Shown: positions 51,854 through 61,615, counted from the first letter of the stretch. The stretch: DNA of 64,000 bases from UBA2040 sp041751955 (GCA_041751955.1 JBGSIB010000016.1:1-64000); one strand, 5' to 3'. The notes: a model not told the origin generated them from the letters alone. Program-made: numbers and translations.

Positions 51854-54547
51854 TTAGTGCTTCTTAACTTTAGATGTCATCAACAAATTATTATCAGCAT
51901 ACACAAACAAAGTGTACATACCTGAATTTAAATTTGTAAGATCCATTTCCAATGCATTTACACCTTCAACTGTTGTGATATTGATTTCACGAACGATACG
52001 TCCGCTCATATCCATCAATCTAACTGTAGTGTTGCTGTTTGCCGATTCAACTGTAAATTCAACATTTACTTTATCAACTGCAGGATTTGGATATACCGAA
52101 ATTCCTGCTTCCTGGATTGACGTCAAATTTTTCGTTACAACATCGGTTTTTGCAGTGTTGTTATTGTCTAAACCAAAAGCAACCGCTCCAGTTGTAAAGT
52201 TCGTTGTTGCACTCCATGCACTCGCTATTCCATTCGGACAATATGTTCTTGCCTGAATATCATATGTTGTGCTCAAAGCAAGTCCAGACCATGTTTTAGC
52301 TGTTGCTGCAGGACCTGCAGTTCCACCATAAATCCATGTTCCTGATGCGCTTTCTTTGTATTGGAATTCATACCATCCAGCACCAGCAACTGCAGTCCAG
52401 TTGATTGTAGCCGTTGTACCCGTAGTACCAGCAACTGTCAATGCTGGAGGTGCAGAACATCCGCCAGCGACTGGTGTTGTAAACGTTTCAGTAGCTGACC
52501 ATAAACTTGGTGAACCGTTTGGACAGAATGTACGTCCTTGAACATCATAACTTGTGCTTGCCGTCAAACCTGTGATAGTTTTCATCACTGCCGCAGGGCC
52601 TACAGAACCAGCACTTGTCCATGTTCCAGCTGAACTTTCTTTGTAACGTAACTCATACCAAGCTGCTCCTGGAACAGCTGTCCATTCGATGTCAGCCGCA
52701 GTTGCTGTAGCACTAACTGGTGAAGTAATTGACATTGGCACACCACAACCAGTTGTGATTGTAGTAAATGTAACTGAAGCACTCCAAGGTCCCTCACTTT
52801 GACTTGAACAATGACGTCTGATTTGCATCTCGTAGTTTGTTCCAGAAACTAAGCCTGTAATTGGTTTCATTGTGGCATTATTGTTAGCCGTTCCAGTATT
52901 TATCCATGTTGGAGCTCCAACTACTCTGTAACGCAAACTGTACCATCCAAAAGAAGGAGTAGTTATTGTACTTGTCCATGTTGCATCAACTGAAGAACCA
53001 GTAATGTTTGTTGCTGCCAAATCCGCAACGTTAACTCCTATACAAGAAGGCATCGCTGTGAATAAATGATCCCCACTAACATTTGCAACTGTTGTCGTTA
53101 AAACCCAACGTGTACCATTCCAGTTTAAAGAATCACCCAATGAAGGAGAAATGGTCCAAGATGTGAATCCTAAGTCCGTATACATTAATCTGAAATTTGC
53201 TTTGTTTGGATCGGCATTATTACCTGTTAAAGGCAAATTCAAGGTTCCAGGTGCAAATAAATTCCAATCGTCAAAATCTGATTGTTCAAAATACATTGTT
53301 AATCTACCTGGACCGTCGCTTGTTGGAGCATACGCATCATATTTTCTACCCATATAAAATCCATCAGGATTAGTGCCAAGAACCGATGAAGCTCTTTCAG
53401 AAAGAGATTCGGTGTAACCCAAAACATTTCCTCCTGGAGCATCTTGAACTGTCGACATAATTGAACAACCGTCAACAAAAGTGAAGGTTGCTCCGTCAAC
53501 TATTGTTCCATCTGACAACGAAGAGAATACTCCTGTGTTGATCGTAGGTGCAGAAACCGTTACAGTTGGTGTTCCTGTATTTCCAATTCCTAAATATCCA
53601 TTGTTGTCCGTAACTGAAACCAATTGGTACGTTGAAGTTACTGCTGGAGAAACTGTAATTGGATTCCCTGATGTGTATCCTGCTTCAGTGAAATAAGTTC
53701 CACCGATTTTGTAAACAACCGTGTAAGGACTAGCTCCCCCTGTAATTGTAACCGTTAAATCTGTCGTCATTCCTGTACAGATAGATGCTGCTCCTGCTAA
53801 AACTGAGGAAGTCGGTACATCTGGTGTGGAAACAGTAATAGGGAAATAAGCACTAGTTACACCACCTGTTGGACAATGTGTTCTTCCCTCAAAATCGTAA
53901 GAAGTATTCGGTGTTAAACCTGTGAATATTTTAGAAGTTGCAGCAGCTCCAGCCGTACCAGCTGGAATCCATGTTGGTGAACTTGATTGTTTGTATCTGA
54001 AACTGAACCAACCTGCACCTGAAACGGTAGCCCAATTCAATGTAATTGATGTTCCAGTTAAAGTTCCAGCAGTTAAAGTTGGAGCAACCTCACAACCTGT
54101 AACAACTGTGGTAGTAAATGGCACTGGAGTCGACCATGCAGTAGAAGAAGGTGACCCAGAACAAAAAACTCGTCCGCGAACTTCATAATTTGTGGTTGGT
54201 GCCAAGCCCGTTAAAACTTTCATTGTAGCTGTGCCACTAGCAGACCCACCGCTTGTCCATGCTGGTGCCCCAATAACTCGGTATTCAAAAACGAACCAAC
54301 CAGCCGTTGGATTCAAAGGCCACGTTAAAGTGGCGGTTAAACCAGTTGTTGCAATTGGTGCATCAAACACAATTGGCGCTGTACAACCTGTTAATGGCGA
54401 AGAAACCGACAGGTCTCCGTTGGCAGCAGCTAAAAGCTGACCGCCCGCAAAAATTGAAGATAAAACTAAAAAAGCAGCAAACAAATTAGTCGCTATTCTT
54501 CCGTTTAATTTCACAATTCCTAATTTGAAAGTATTACTTATTTTCAT
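51854..54547 (-). CDS. Secreted protein with five fibronectin type III repeats and T9SS domain
   Basis: The ATG at 54547 starts an 897-residue protein with a signal peptide (LFAAFLVLSSIFAGGQLLAAA); a further 20 codons upstream in frame are rejected. It carries two fibronectin type III repeats (about 35-225) and an Ig/SprB-like segment. A module of about 170 residues (about 340-505: VDGCSIMSTVQDAPGGNVLG, DGFYMGRKYDAYAPTSDG, MYFEQSDFDDWN, SCIGVNVADL) is shared with the gene at 54734. Three more repeats follow (about 505-790, cores GWYSLRYRVVG, AWYELRYKESS, GWYEFQYKESA), then a T9SS type A sorting domain (VYPNPAVDKVNVEF...SGMYTLFVY). No enzyme domain is seen, so a structural or adhesive role is likely. 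Confidence 0.88.
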   Translation of the reverse strand: MKISNTFKLGIVKLNGRIATNLFAAFLVLSSIFAGGQLLAAANGDLSVSSPLTGCTAPIVFDAPIATTGLTATLTWPLNPTAGWFVFEYRVIGAPAWTSGGSASGTATMKVLTGLAPTTNYEVRGRVFCSGSPSSTAWSTPVPFTTTVVTGCEVAPTLTAGTLTGTSITLNWATVSGAGWFSFRYKQSSSPTWIPAGTAGAAATSKIFTGLTPNTSYDFEGRTHCPTGGVTSAYFPITVSTPDVPTSSVLAGAASICTGMTTDLTVTITGGASPYTVVYKIGGTYFTEAGYTSGNPITVSPAVTSTYQLVSVTDNNGYLGIGNTGTPTVTVSAPTINTGVFSSLSDGTIVDGATFTFVDGCSIMSTVQDAPGGNVLGYTESLSERASSVLGTNPDGFYMGRKYDAYAPTSDGPGRLTMYFEQSDFDDWNLFAPGTLNLPLTGNNADPNKANFRLMYTDLGFTSWTISPSLGDSLNWNGTRWVLTTTVANVSGDHLFTAMPSCIGVNVADLAATNITGSSVDATWTSTITTPSFGWYSLRYRVVGAPTWINTGTANNNATMKPITGLVSGTNYEMQIRRHCSSQSEGPWSASVTFTTITTGCGVPMSITSPVSATATAADIEWTAVPGAAWYELRYKESSAGTWTSAGSVGPAAVMKTITGLTASTSYDVQGRTFCPNGSPSLWSATETFTTPVAGGCSAPPALTVAGTTGTTATINWTAVAGAGWYEFQYKESASGTWIYGGTAGPAATAKTWSGLALSTTYDIQARTYCPNGIASAWSATTNFTTGAVAFGLDNNNTAKTDVVTKNLTSIQEAGISVYPNPAVDKVNVEFTVESANSNTTVRLMDMSGRIVREINITTVEGVNALEMDLTNLNSGMYTLFVYADNNLLMTSKVKKH

Positions 54548-54604
54548 AATTATCAATTTAAATGAATTTGTATTAAATGTTAAATTTTTTTCATGCCGAA
54601 AACG

Positions 54605-54612
54605 CAAATGTA
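54605..54612 (-). promoter_or_regulatory. Predicted -7 box of the fibronectin-repeat gene
   Basis: The minus strand reads TACATTTG (TAnnTTTG), 57 bases before the ATG at 54547. A GTTG lies 21 bases upstream as a weak -33 box. Confidence 0.4.
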
Positions 54613-54733
54613 GGCCAATAAAACCAAAACCGACAACTTTTTTTAAATTAAGCTGTTAAATTTTTGTTATGACATCCATGTAAATCCTTATGATTCAATT
54701 GGTTTTCACTTTATTCATTAATTTTACCCTTAC

Positions 54734-57700
54734 TTATAGTCTATCAATTTTATTTATTAAAATAAGTTTGCCTTCTTGATATACGAACAAAGTGTACATT
54801 CCAGTTTTCAAAGTTTCCAAATTCATTGAAAAAGAATTGACCGAGCCCAGAGAAACAAAAGATTGCATCTGTAATTTTCTTCCTGACATGTCCATCAACA
54901 CAACTGTTGTGTTTTCACCCTCATTTTCTAAAAATATCTCAACCGTAATCTTGTCTGTTGTAGGATTCGGATAAACACGAATAGATTGTTTTGAATCCTG
55001 CAATGATTTCATTTCTTCTGAATTATGTTTTTCGGCGCTGTTCAATATTAATGCGGAACTCCCTTGAGTTGAAAATTGACCCGTTGAACTCCAATTTCCA
55101 GGCACATTGTTTGAACAATAAGATCTGGCTTGAAAATCATATTGTGTGTTTGAATTCAAGCCATTGTATGTTTTAGCAGTAGTCGCTCCACTAGCAGTTC
55201 CTCCAAAAATCCATGTGCTGGAGCTACTTTCTTTGTATTGAAAGCTGTACCAGCTTGCGCCAGGAACTGAAGCCCATGAAATAGTTATGCTAGTTGGAGT
55301 TGCATTTGGCGATATTAAAATCGGTGGTAAGGAACAAGGAGCAGAACCTGTCACACCAACCACCGTATTTGACCAAGAACTTCCATCTCCATTTGGACAA
55401 TAAGTTCTTCCCTGTATGTCATAACTTAAGCCAGAAATCAAACCAAAAATAGTTTTGCTGGCAGCAGAACCTCCTATTGTCCCTCCAAAAATCCAGGTAG
55501 ACGAGCTCGACGGTTTATATCTAAATTCGTACCATCCTGCACCCGCAACTGCAGACCAAGTAACTGTAACATAATTATTTCCTGCAACCACACTGCTATT
55601 TAAAATCATAGGCGATGAACAACCACCGGAAAGAGTTGTAAAAGGCACCGAAGCACTCCACGCCCCTTCACTTTGGGACGAACAATGTCTGCGGATTTGC
55701 ACTTCATAATTCGTTCCAGATAATAATCCGTAAAGGGGTTTGCTTGTGGTCCCATTATTTGATGTTCCTCCAAATGTCCATACTGGTGAACCTACTATTC
55801 TGTATTGAAGGCTGAACCATCCATGAGTAGGAAAAGTGATCAAATTGTCCCAAGTTAATAAAGCACTCGTATTCGTTATATTTGAAGCTTGTAAATTGTT
55901 AACATTAACACCAACACAAGACGGCATTGTGGTAAAGTCAAACGTGGCATTTACACTGGTCATTGTGACTGTATATTCCCAATCTGTGCCGTTCCAATTT
56001 AAAAAGCTTCCTTGTGGAGCTGATATCGTAAAGCCAGAACCATCAGTTCTTAATATTCTAAAATTATCTTTAAGTGGATCAACATTGTTTCCGGAAGTTG
56101 GTAAGTCCAAAAAGCCGACATTATTTGCATTGTAGTTATCAAAATCAGCTTGGGTGAAATAAAAGGTAACTACAGCCTCCCCGTCACTATTCGGAGAAAC
56201 AGTATAGGATCGTCTTCCATACAGATAACCCTCAACATTAGGGGTGGGAATAGCAGTTAATAAGGTCGAACTCACGTTCGTTCCACCTAAAACATTTCCG
56301 CCTGCAGCATCGGATATAACACCTATTAAATCACATCCTATCGATGAATAAATTGCACCTCCTCCATCTGTTATCGTGTTTGATACAGCATAAGTACCAG
56401 CTACAACTGGAACGGTAGGTGAACATGTAGGTACAAGACAAATGTTGATTTCCCAAGCCGTTAATACACCTCCATCTTGATTAGCGCCATCGGCAATTTG
56501 AAGAACCCAGTTGCCATTGCTTGTCTCACCAGCAAGGCCACTCAAACTTCCTACAGGCTGATAAACAAGCCCTGACGTTGGTGGACAAGGAACTGACGTT
56601 AAGGGCGAAGCATCGTCAAAACCTAAATTGAAATTATCCAATGAGCCGCAAATTGGCGATAACAATGTGGTACTCGTTAAATCTGGACTAATTAATGTGA
56701 ATGTTAAATCTTGAACCCAAGTATGGGTTCCAGTAACATTGGGAACCGTAACCGAAGTAATAGTTCCTACTACACCAAAATTTATTGTTGATGCAATCGT
56801 AGGTGTTCCGGAAAGCGATATGGAAATTGGAACGTCTGTAGCGGATACTGAATAGCAAGTTGCGGTCGTAAAGCTCGCTGTTGTATATGGCGTTGTACTA
56901 CAACCATTTTCAGCATTTACTCTCCAGTAATATGTTGTGCCGTTTGACATAGCTGGTCCTGTAAAACTAGCTGTGCCGAGGCCAGTTGCTTGTGCAAAAA
57001 TACTTGAGAAACTTGGAGATGTTGAAATCTGAATGGAATAAGATGCTGCGGGTATTGAAGCCCATGTAAAGGTAACAGGTGCAACAACTCCAGTAGCCGC
57101 ATTGGCAGGAAATGTCAATGAAACCGCCGGTAAGGAACTAGCAACAACATTAACCGCCACAGTGGTATTGTTGTTAATAGAGCCGCTGTTACCAGCAACT
57201 GTTACGTTAAAGTTGCCTGCAGGAAGATTCGACAATGTCATTGTAGAAGATTGTCCAGGGTTGACAGTATTAGGAGAAAAATTAACCGTGGCGCCAACAG
57301 GAACATTGCTCGCCGACAAATTTATAGGAACACTATACGATCCAATTGCGCTAGTTGAAACAGTATAAACAGCATTACTACCTTGACAAATAGATTGGCT
57401 TGAAGGACTAGCAGTGATTGTATACCCCAAAGCCGCTTGAACAATAGTAAAATTATTATCTGAAATATCGAAAAAAGTGCCCGCAGAAGAAATTACCATT
57501 ACACGTGCCGTAGTGGTATTAATATTGGGAAAAGAAACGGCTTGTGAACCATCATTTGCAGTTCCCGACGTGAGAATAGTTGGGTAAGTCAGACCACCAT
57601 CCGTAGAAAGTAGAATTCTGACCGTCGCAGCAGAAATTGGAGCGGCCGATGTATTGGCAACAGACCATGTTACAGTGTGAGCGGTGCCTCCAGATAAAGT

Positions 57701-59377
57701 TATCCCTGTTGCACTGGGGTATGTTACCACGAAAGGTCCTGCTGATGCAACTGTTGTAACTGTTACATTGTCGAAATCAGTGCATCCTCCCCCTGAATGA
57801 TTATCGCGTACAGAAATTCTAAAATTCATGGTCCGCGCAACAGACGGTAACGACTCCCAAGTGAATGGACCGTTGTTTGAAAGGTCAGTCAAATTTGGAA
57901 AATACCTTACAGAGTCTGGACTTGAAACATAACTTCTAAAACTCGGTCCTCCAGTTGCTGTAGGAACAGGAGATTGCGTGCTAACGGCAACATCCGTTTG
58001 TTCCCAGTTGTATGTCAAGGCATCGTTATCTGCGTCAGTAGCTATGCAATGTAGGGCAAAAGGCGTACTAATTGGAACAGAAATATTTCCTACTGTACTC
58101 GAAATTTGAGGAGCCACATTTGACAAAGAAGTTACTACGGGACATGTGTGTCCGGCGCTGGTAACAAAATTGCTTATTTCGGTTAAGCTCACTGCATGAA
58201 AATGATCTATTGAGTTTGAACCAACATTTGGTGCACAAATTCCAGCATATCCCATAATTGTAATCCCACTTCCTGTTTCCGCTGCTGTACTATTATTTCT
58301 GTTGCAGGCGTTGTTTTGAGTGTGATTGCCAGCAAACTGGTGACCCATTTCATGTGCCACGTAGTCTATATCAAAAGGGTCACCAACTGGCGCACCGCTT
58401 CCGGTAACCCCACGAGCCTTTTGTGTATTAATGCACACCACACCCAAGCCTGCAAGTCCGCCTGAATTTGTTCCAAAGACATGTCCAATATCATAGTTGC
58501 TTGACCCGATCAAATTGGTACATTGTGTTTGATTTTGGGTGATCATAGTTCCCGGAGTACCATTCGTATATGGGTCCGTTCCAGCATTCGTGAAAACCAA
58601 TAAATTATTATTGATCACTATGACCATAGTAATGGCCATTTCACGCTCATAAACACCATTAACTCGGTTCATTGTTGTCGCTTGGGCAGCTTGAGCGAGT
58701 GCGACCGTGCCACCATGAAAAGTGGAGTATTCTCCGGTTGCCGCAAGTGCTAAACGATAAGTTCTGAGTTGACAAGAACCATATTGTTTAGTTGGAACAT
58801 TGTGTCCACCTTTTATCAATTTTTCAAAGTCTTTTTCAACTGGCCCAACATCGCAGCTCATTGATTTCTCAGTAATAAAGTCTTTCTTATAATAAGCCAT
58901 TATTTTATTCGGCTGGTTAAAATGATGGATTGGATCAAAGAAAATTGTAGAATGATTTGGGCTATAAATCATGCCATGAAAGCCTTGCGGTGTTATATCA
59001 AATTTTGCTGTTTCGTATGGATCATTGATATTGATGCCGTCGAAAGTAAGAATATCGGGAAACAACAAATTCAATTCTGGATGCATTGTTTGATTTCTTA
59101 ATACACGAAAAGTGCTCGTTCCTCCTTTCATATTTGGAAGTTGGAGATAAAAATTAGACTCATAAATATTGGCGTTCTCTCTGTACGGCGCAGCCTGTAA
59201 TTCTGATTTCAAGGCATTTAAATCCACCTGAAAATATAGTGCTGACGTAGTTTGAATAGTTTGAGCATTTACCTCAACTTTTGTTGGGATATAAGATTGA
59301 AAATACGTTTGAGACCACCCAGTACTTGCTCCGGAGAATAGTACAATAACGAAGAAAATAAAGATAAATTTGTACAT
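54734..59377 (-). CDS. Giant secreted reprolysin-like metalloprotease with P/Homo B-like domain, shared module, three fibronectin repeats and T9SS domain
   Basis: The 1547-residue protein matches the protease at 48065 through its signal peptide, propeptide, catalytic domain and P/Homo B-like domain (catalytic HEMGHQFAGNHTQNN about residue 340, Met-turn IMGYAGIC; VPISISLSGTPTI...WVQDLTFTLISPDL). It is longer because the C-terminal part after the P-like domain carries the module shared with 51854 (ISDAAGGNVLGGTNV, YLYGRRSYTVSPNSDGEAVVTFYFTQADFDNYN, SCVGVNVNNL). Three fibronectin type III repeats (GWFSLQYRIVG, GWYEFRYKPSS, SWYSFQYKESS) and a T9SS type A domain (VYPNPTTDKITVEI) follow. It looks like a fusion of the architectures of its two downstream neighbours. 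It is probably exported and surface-bound or released. Confidence 0.92.
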   Translation of the reverse strand: MYKFIFIFFVIVLFSGASTGWSQTYFQSYIPTKVEVNAQTIQTTSALYFQVDLNALKSELQAAPYRENANIYESNFYLQLPNMKGGTSTFRVLRNQTMHPELNLLFPDILTFDGININDPYETAKFDITPQGFHGMIYSPNHSTIFFDPIHHFNQPNKIMAYYKKDFITEKSMSCDVGPVEKDFEKLIKGGHNVPTKQYGSCQLRTYRLALAATGEYSTFHGGTVALAQAAQATTMNRVNGVYEREMAITMVIVINNNLLVFTNAGTDPYTNGTPGTMITQNQTQCTNLIGSSNYDIGHVFGTNSGGLAGLGVVCINTQKARGVTGSGAPVGDPFDIDYVAHEMGHQFAGNHTQNNACNRNNSTAAETGSGITIMGYAGICAPNVGSNSIDHFHAVSLTEISNFVTSAGHTCPVVTSLSNVAPQISSTVGNISVPISTPFALHCIATDADNDALTYNWEQTDVAVSTQSPVPTATGGPSFRSYVSSPDSVRYFPNLTDLSNNGPFTWESLPSVARTMNFRISVRDNHSGGGCTDFDNVTVTTVASAGPFVVTYPSATGITLSGGTAHTVTWSVANTSAAPISAATVRILLSTDGGLTYPTILTSGTANDGSQAVSFPNINTTTARVMVISSAGTFFDISDNNFTIVQAALGYTITASPSSQSICQGSNAVYTVSTSAIGSYSVPINLSASNVPVGATVNFSPNTVNPGQSSTMTLSNLPAGNFNVTVAGNSGSINNNTTVAVNVVASSLPAVSLTFPANAATGVVAPVTFTWASIPAASYSIQISTSPSFSSIFAQATGLGTASFTGPAMSNGTTYYWRVNAENGCSTTPYTTASFTTATCYSVSATDVPISISLSGTPTIASTINFGVVGTITSVTVPNVTGTHTWVQDLTFTLISPDLTSTTLLSPICGSLDNFNLGFDDASPLTSVPCPPTSGLVYQPVGSLSGLAGETSNGNWVLQIADGANQDGGVLTAWEINICLVPTCSPTVPVVAGTYAVSNTITDGGGAIYSSIGCDLIGVISDAAGGNVLGGTNVSSTLLTAIPTPNVEGYLYGRRSYTVSPNSDGEAVVTFYFTQADFDNYNANNVGFLDLPTSGNNVDPLKDNFRILRTDGSGFTISAPQGSFLNWNGTDWEYTVTMTSVNATFDFTTMPSCVGVNVNNLQASNITNTSALLTWDNLITFPTHGWFSLQYRIVGSPVWTFGGTSNNGTTSKPLYGLLSGTNYEVQIRRHCSSQSEGAWSASVPFTTLSGGCSSPMILNSSVVAGNNYVTVTWSAVAGAGWYEFRYKPSSSSTWIFGGTIGGSAASKTIFGLISGLSYDIQGRTYCPNGDGSSWSNTVVGVTGSAPCSLPPILISPNATPTSITISWASVPGASWYSFQYKESSSSTWIFGGTASGATTAKTYNGLNSNTQYDFQARSYCSNNVPGNWSSTGQFSTQGSSALILNSAEKHNSEEMKSLQDSKQSIRVYPNPTTDKITVEIFLENEGENTTVVLMDMSGRKLQMQSFVSLGSVNSFSMNLETLKTGMYTLFVYQEGKLILINKIDRL

Positions 59378-59440
59378 AACTAATAAATTTGAGTAAAAAG
59401 ATAAGAGTTATAACTTGAAATACAAACTCTTAACTCTTTA

Positions 59441-59474
59441 AAACAAAAAATGGCACCCAATTTCTGGATGCCAT
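59441..59474 (-). terminator. Rho-independent terminator of recA
   Basis: ATGGCACCC (59450-59458) pairs with GGATGCCAT (59466-59474) at eight of nine positions. On the minus strand a T-rich run follows (ATTTTTTGTTTT). Confidence 0.75.
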
Positions 59475-59493
59475 CTTCCGATATGCAGTTAGT

Positions 59494-60519
59494 TTAATCT
59501 GCAAGCACGGGTTGGCTTGCAGGACTAAGAGCTTCTTTAATTTTATTTTCTAATTCATCCATTAATTCAGGATTATCAAGAACCAATTGTTTAACAGAAT
59601 CTCTACCTTGTCCTAATTTTGTTTCTCCATACGAAAACCACGAACCACTTTTATTGATGATATTCAATTCAACACCCAAATCAATAATTTCTCCAACTTT
59701 TGAAATCCCTTGTCCGTACATTACATCAAACTCAGCTTTTCGGAAAGGAGGTGCCACTTTGTTTTTCACAACTTTAACCTTCACTCGGTTACCCGTGTTT
59801 TCATCACCATCTTTAATTTGTGACGAACGACGAATGTCAATTCGGACAGATGCATAAAATTTCAATGCATTTCCGCCAGTAGTTGTTTCCGGATTTCCGA
59901 ACATCACACCAATTTTTTCTCTTAATTGGTTGATGAAAATACAGCAACAACCTGCTTTATTAATGGAACCTGTTAACTTTCTTAAAGCCTTCGACATCAA
60001 ACGAGCTTGCAACCCCATTTGAGAATCACCCATTTCACCCTCTATCTCTGCTTTTGGTGTAAGTGCCGCAACTGAATCGACGATTAACAAATCGACAGCC
60101 CCCGAGCGTATCAAGTTGTCTGCAATTTCCAGCGCTTGCTCCCCGTTGTCCGGTTGAGAAATGATTAGGTTATTAATATCGACTCCTAAATTTTTAGCGT
60201 ATTGTTGATCGAAAGCATGCTCTGCATCAATGAATGCAGCTATTCCCCCTTGTTTCTGACATTCGGCAATTGCATGAATGGCCAAAGTTGTTTTGCCTGA
60301 CGATTCTGGGCCGTAGATTTCTACAACTCTTCCTTTTGGATAACCATGGATACCCAAGGCTAGATCTAAGGTTAAAGACCCCGATGGAATAACCTCTACG
60401 GCTACCACAGGACTGTCTCCTAATTTCATTACGGTTCCTTTACCGTAAGCTTTGTCAAGCTTCTCCATTGTTAGTTGGAGTGCTTTCAATTTTTCTGCGT
60501 TTACTTCTTTAACTGACAT
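59494..60519 (-). CDS. recA: Recombinase RecA
   Basis: The 341-residue protein forms the ATP-dependent strand-exchange filament and co-protease of DNA repair. Visible motifs are the Walker A GPESSGKTT (about residues 69-77), AFIDAEHAFD, Walker B LLIVDSVAAL, the loop region with EIEGEMGDSQMGLQARLMSKALRKL, FINQLREKIGVMFGNPETTTGGNALKFYAS and GEIIDLGVEL. Length is normal and no intein is present. A near-palindrome lies upstream (60538-60553). The gene is probably monocistronic. Confidence 0.98.
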   Translation of the reverse strand: MSVKEVNAEKLKALQLTMEKLDKAYGKGTVMKLGDSPVVAVEVIPSGSLTLDLALGIHGYPKGRVVEIYGPESSGKTTLAIHAIAECQKQGGIAAFIDAEHAFDQQYAKNLGVDINNLIISQPDNGEQALEIADNLIRSGAVDLLIVDSVAALTPKAEIEGEMGDSQMGLQARLMSKALRKLTGSINKAGCCCIFINQLREKIGVMFGNPETTTGGNALKFYASVRIDIRRSSQIKDGDENTGNRVKVKVVKNKVAPPFRKAEFDVMYGQGISKVGEIIDLGVELNIINKSGSWFSYGETKLGQGRDSVKQLVLDNPELMDELENKIKEALSPASQPVLAD

Positions 60520-60537
60520 ATCGGTTTATGTTTAGTT

Positions 60538-60553
60538 TTCCACCTAGGCGGAA
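60538..60553 (-). promoter_or_regulatory. Near-palindrome in the recA leader
   Basis: TTCC-A-CCTAGG-C-GGAA is a 16-base palindrome with one mismatched pair, 18 bases before the recA ATG. A weak box TAATCTTTG (minus strand, 60579-60587) lies upstream. It could be an SOS-type operator or just a leader hairpin. Confidence 0.3.
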
Positions 60554-60617
60554 GGGTTTAATTTATAATTGAACGATACAAAGATTATGTCTGAGATCGT
60601 AAGGTATTTACGTTGTA

Positions 60618-61085
60618 CTATTTTTTGTTGAAAATTTCTAAAATTTCTTTGGTATGCTCTTTCGATTTAGGCTTTTCAACTACCCCTGTTAAAATACCTT
60701 TTTCATCTACGAGAAAAGTGGTTCGGTGAATTCCATCAAAAGTTTTACCCATGAATTTTTTCTCTCCCCAAACACCGAATAAATTCAACATTCTTTTTTC
60801 CTCATCTGCAACCAAAGTAAAAGGAAGGTCAAATTTCTCAATGAATTTCTGGTGACTTTTTTCAGAATCAGCGCTAACGCCAATTACTTCAACCCCCGCT
60901 TTTTTAAGCTCGCTCCAATTGTCTCGTAAATTACAGGCTTGAACAGTGCATGTAGGTGTATTGTCTTTCGGATAAAAATAAATGGCTACTTTTTTTCCAT
61001 TAAAATCTTTTGCGCTAATTAAATTGCCGTTTTGATCTTTACCTGACCAATCCGGAACTTTATCTCCAACTTCTAAATGTTTCAT
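60618..61085 (-). CDS. bcp: Thioredoxin-dependent thiol peroxidase (BCP/PrxQ type peroxiredoxin)
   Basis: The 155-residue cytoplasmic peroxiredoxin reduces peroxides. The peroxidatic Cys lies in YPKDNTPTCTVQAC (about residue 46; the common PGCT is PTCT here) with the resolving Cys five residues on, as in the PrxQ subgroup. VPDWSGKDQNGN at the N-terminus, GVSADSEKSHQKFIEKFDLPFTLVAD and RTTFLVDEKG complete the thioredoxin-like fold. It has a textbook Bacteroidota promoter and seems to be monocistronic. Confidence 0.95.
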   Translation of the reverse strand: MKHLEVGDKVPDWSGKDQNGNLISAKDFNGKKVAIYFYPKDNTPTCTVQACNLRDNWSELKKAGVEVIGVSADSEKSHQKFIEKFDLPFTLVADEEKRMLNLFGVWGEKKFMGKTFDGIHRTTFLVDEKGILTGVVEKPKSKEHTKEILEIFNKK

Positions 61086-61104
61086 ATTTTGACGAATTCT
61101 TAAT

Positions 61105-61137
61105 CAAATGTAATGTTTATTTTTTAATCAAAACAAA
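61105..61137 (-). promoter_or_regulatory. Predicted promoter (-33/-7) of bcp
   Basis: The minus strand has TTTG (61134-61137), 21 bases, then TACATTTG (61105-61112), the full Bacteroidota consensus, 19 bases before the bcp ATG. Confidence 0.65.
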
Positions 61138-61208
61138 TAAAATCGAAAAAAGTTTTTAGCACCCAGCAAATAAATAATGAATTGAATAGGATTCTTAGAT
61201 TGTTGAAA

Positions 61209-61236
61209 CAGTTAGTTAAATATATGACTAACTGTA
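61209..61236 (-). terminator. Hairpin downstream of the porW-bactofilin-atpZ operon
   Basis: ACAGTTAGT (61209-61217) and ACTAACTGT (61228-61236) pair perfectly. The downstream U-tract is weak (TTT), so termination is probable but not certain. Confidence 0.45.
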
Positions 61237-61246
61237 GTTTAAATCA

Positions 61247-61615
61247 CTATTCTGTCGTCTTCGCGAAACGCAAAAAATAAATAGTTTGAATTAAAATACC
61301 CCCCATGTGCACTACGACTAAACTCAACAAAACTGGTCGAATTGGTCCCATTCCGGTATAATAAATATACACGCACAAGGCTAAAAAAGCTAAAATTTGA
61401 AAAACTGTGGTGCTTAAAAAGCGATTGATGAATTGTCCTTTTTTGAAAGCCAAATGCATTATTTGTATCCCTAACATCAGCGAAAGCCAACTGGCAAAAA
61501 AGGCAAAAAACAAAGGTCGACTAACTAACTCTTCATTCACTTTGATGCTAACAAAAAACGCCCCAATAAAATAAATGGTTAAAGAAAGGGCATTATAAAT
61601 TGCCCACTTATTCAT
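61247..61615 (-). CDS. Small four-helix membrane protein next to atpZ
   Basis: The 122-residue protein has four hydrophobic helices (about 7-23, 33-53, 66-85, 94-114) and little else. In Flavobacteriales a protein of this size (possibly the DUF6168 family) usually lies between atpZ/atpI and atpB of the ATP synthase cluster. Here it overlaps atpZ by eight bases, but no atpB follows; the operon ends at a hairpin. It may help assemble the F0 part, but this is inference from context in relatives. Confidence 0.65.
   Translation of the reverse strand: MNKWAIYNALSLTIYFIGAFFVSIKVNEELVSRPLFFAFFASWLSLMLGIQIMHLAFKKGQFINRFLSTTVFQILAFLALCVYIYYTGMGPIRPVLLSLVVVHMGGILIQTIYFLRFAKTTE

Noticed and set aside
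53481..54440. Several plus-strand open frames opposite the fibronectin-repeat gene
   Set aside because: They are rich in Val/Ala/Pro as complements of Thr/Gly/Asn repeats. They are antisense shadows of a well-supported gene.
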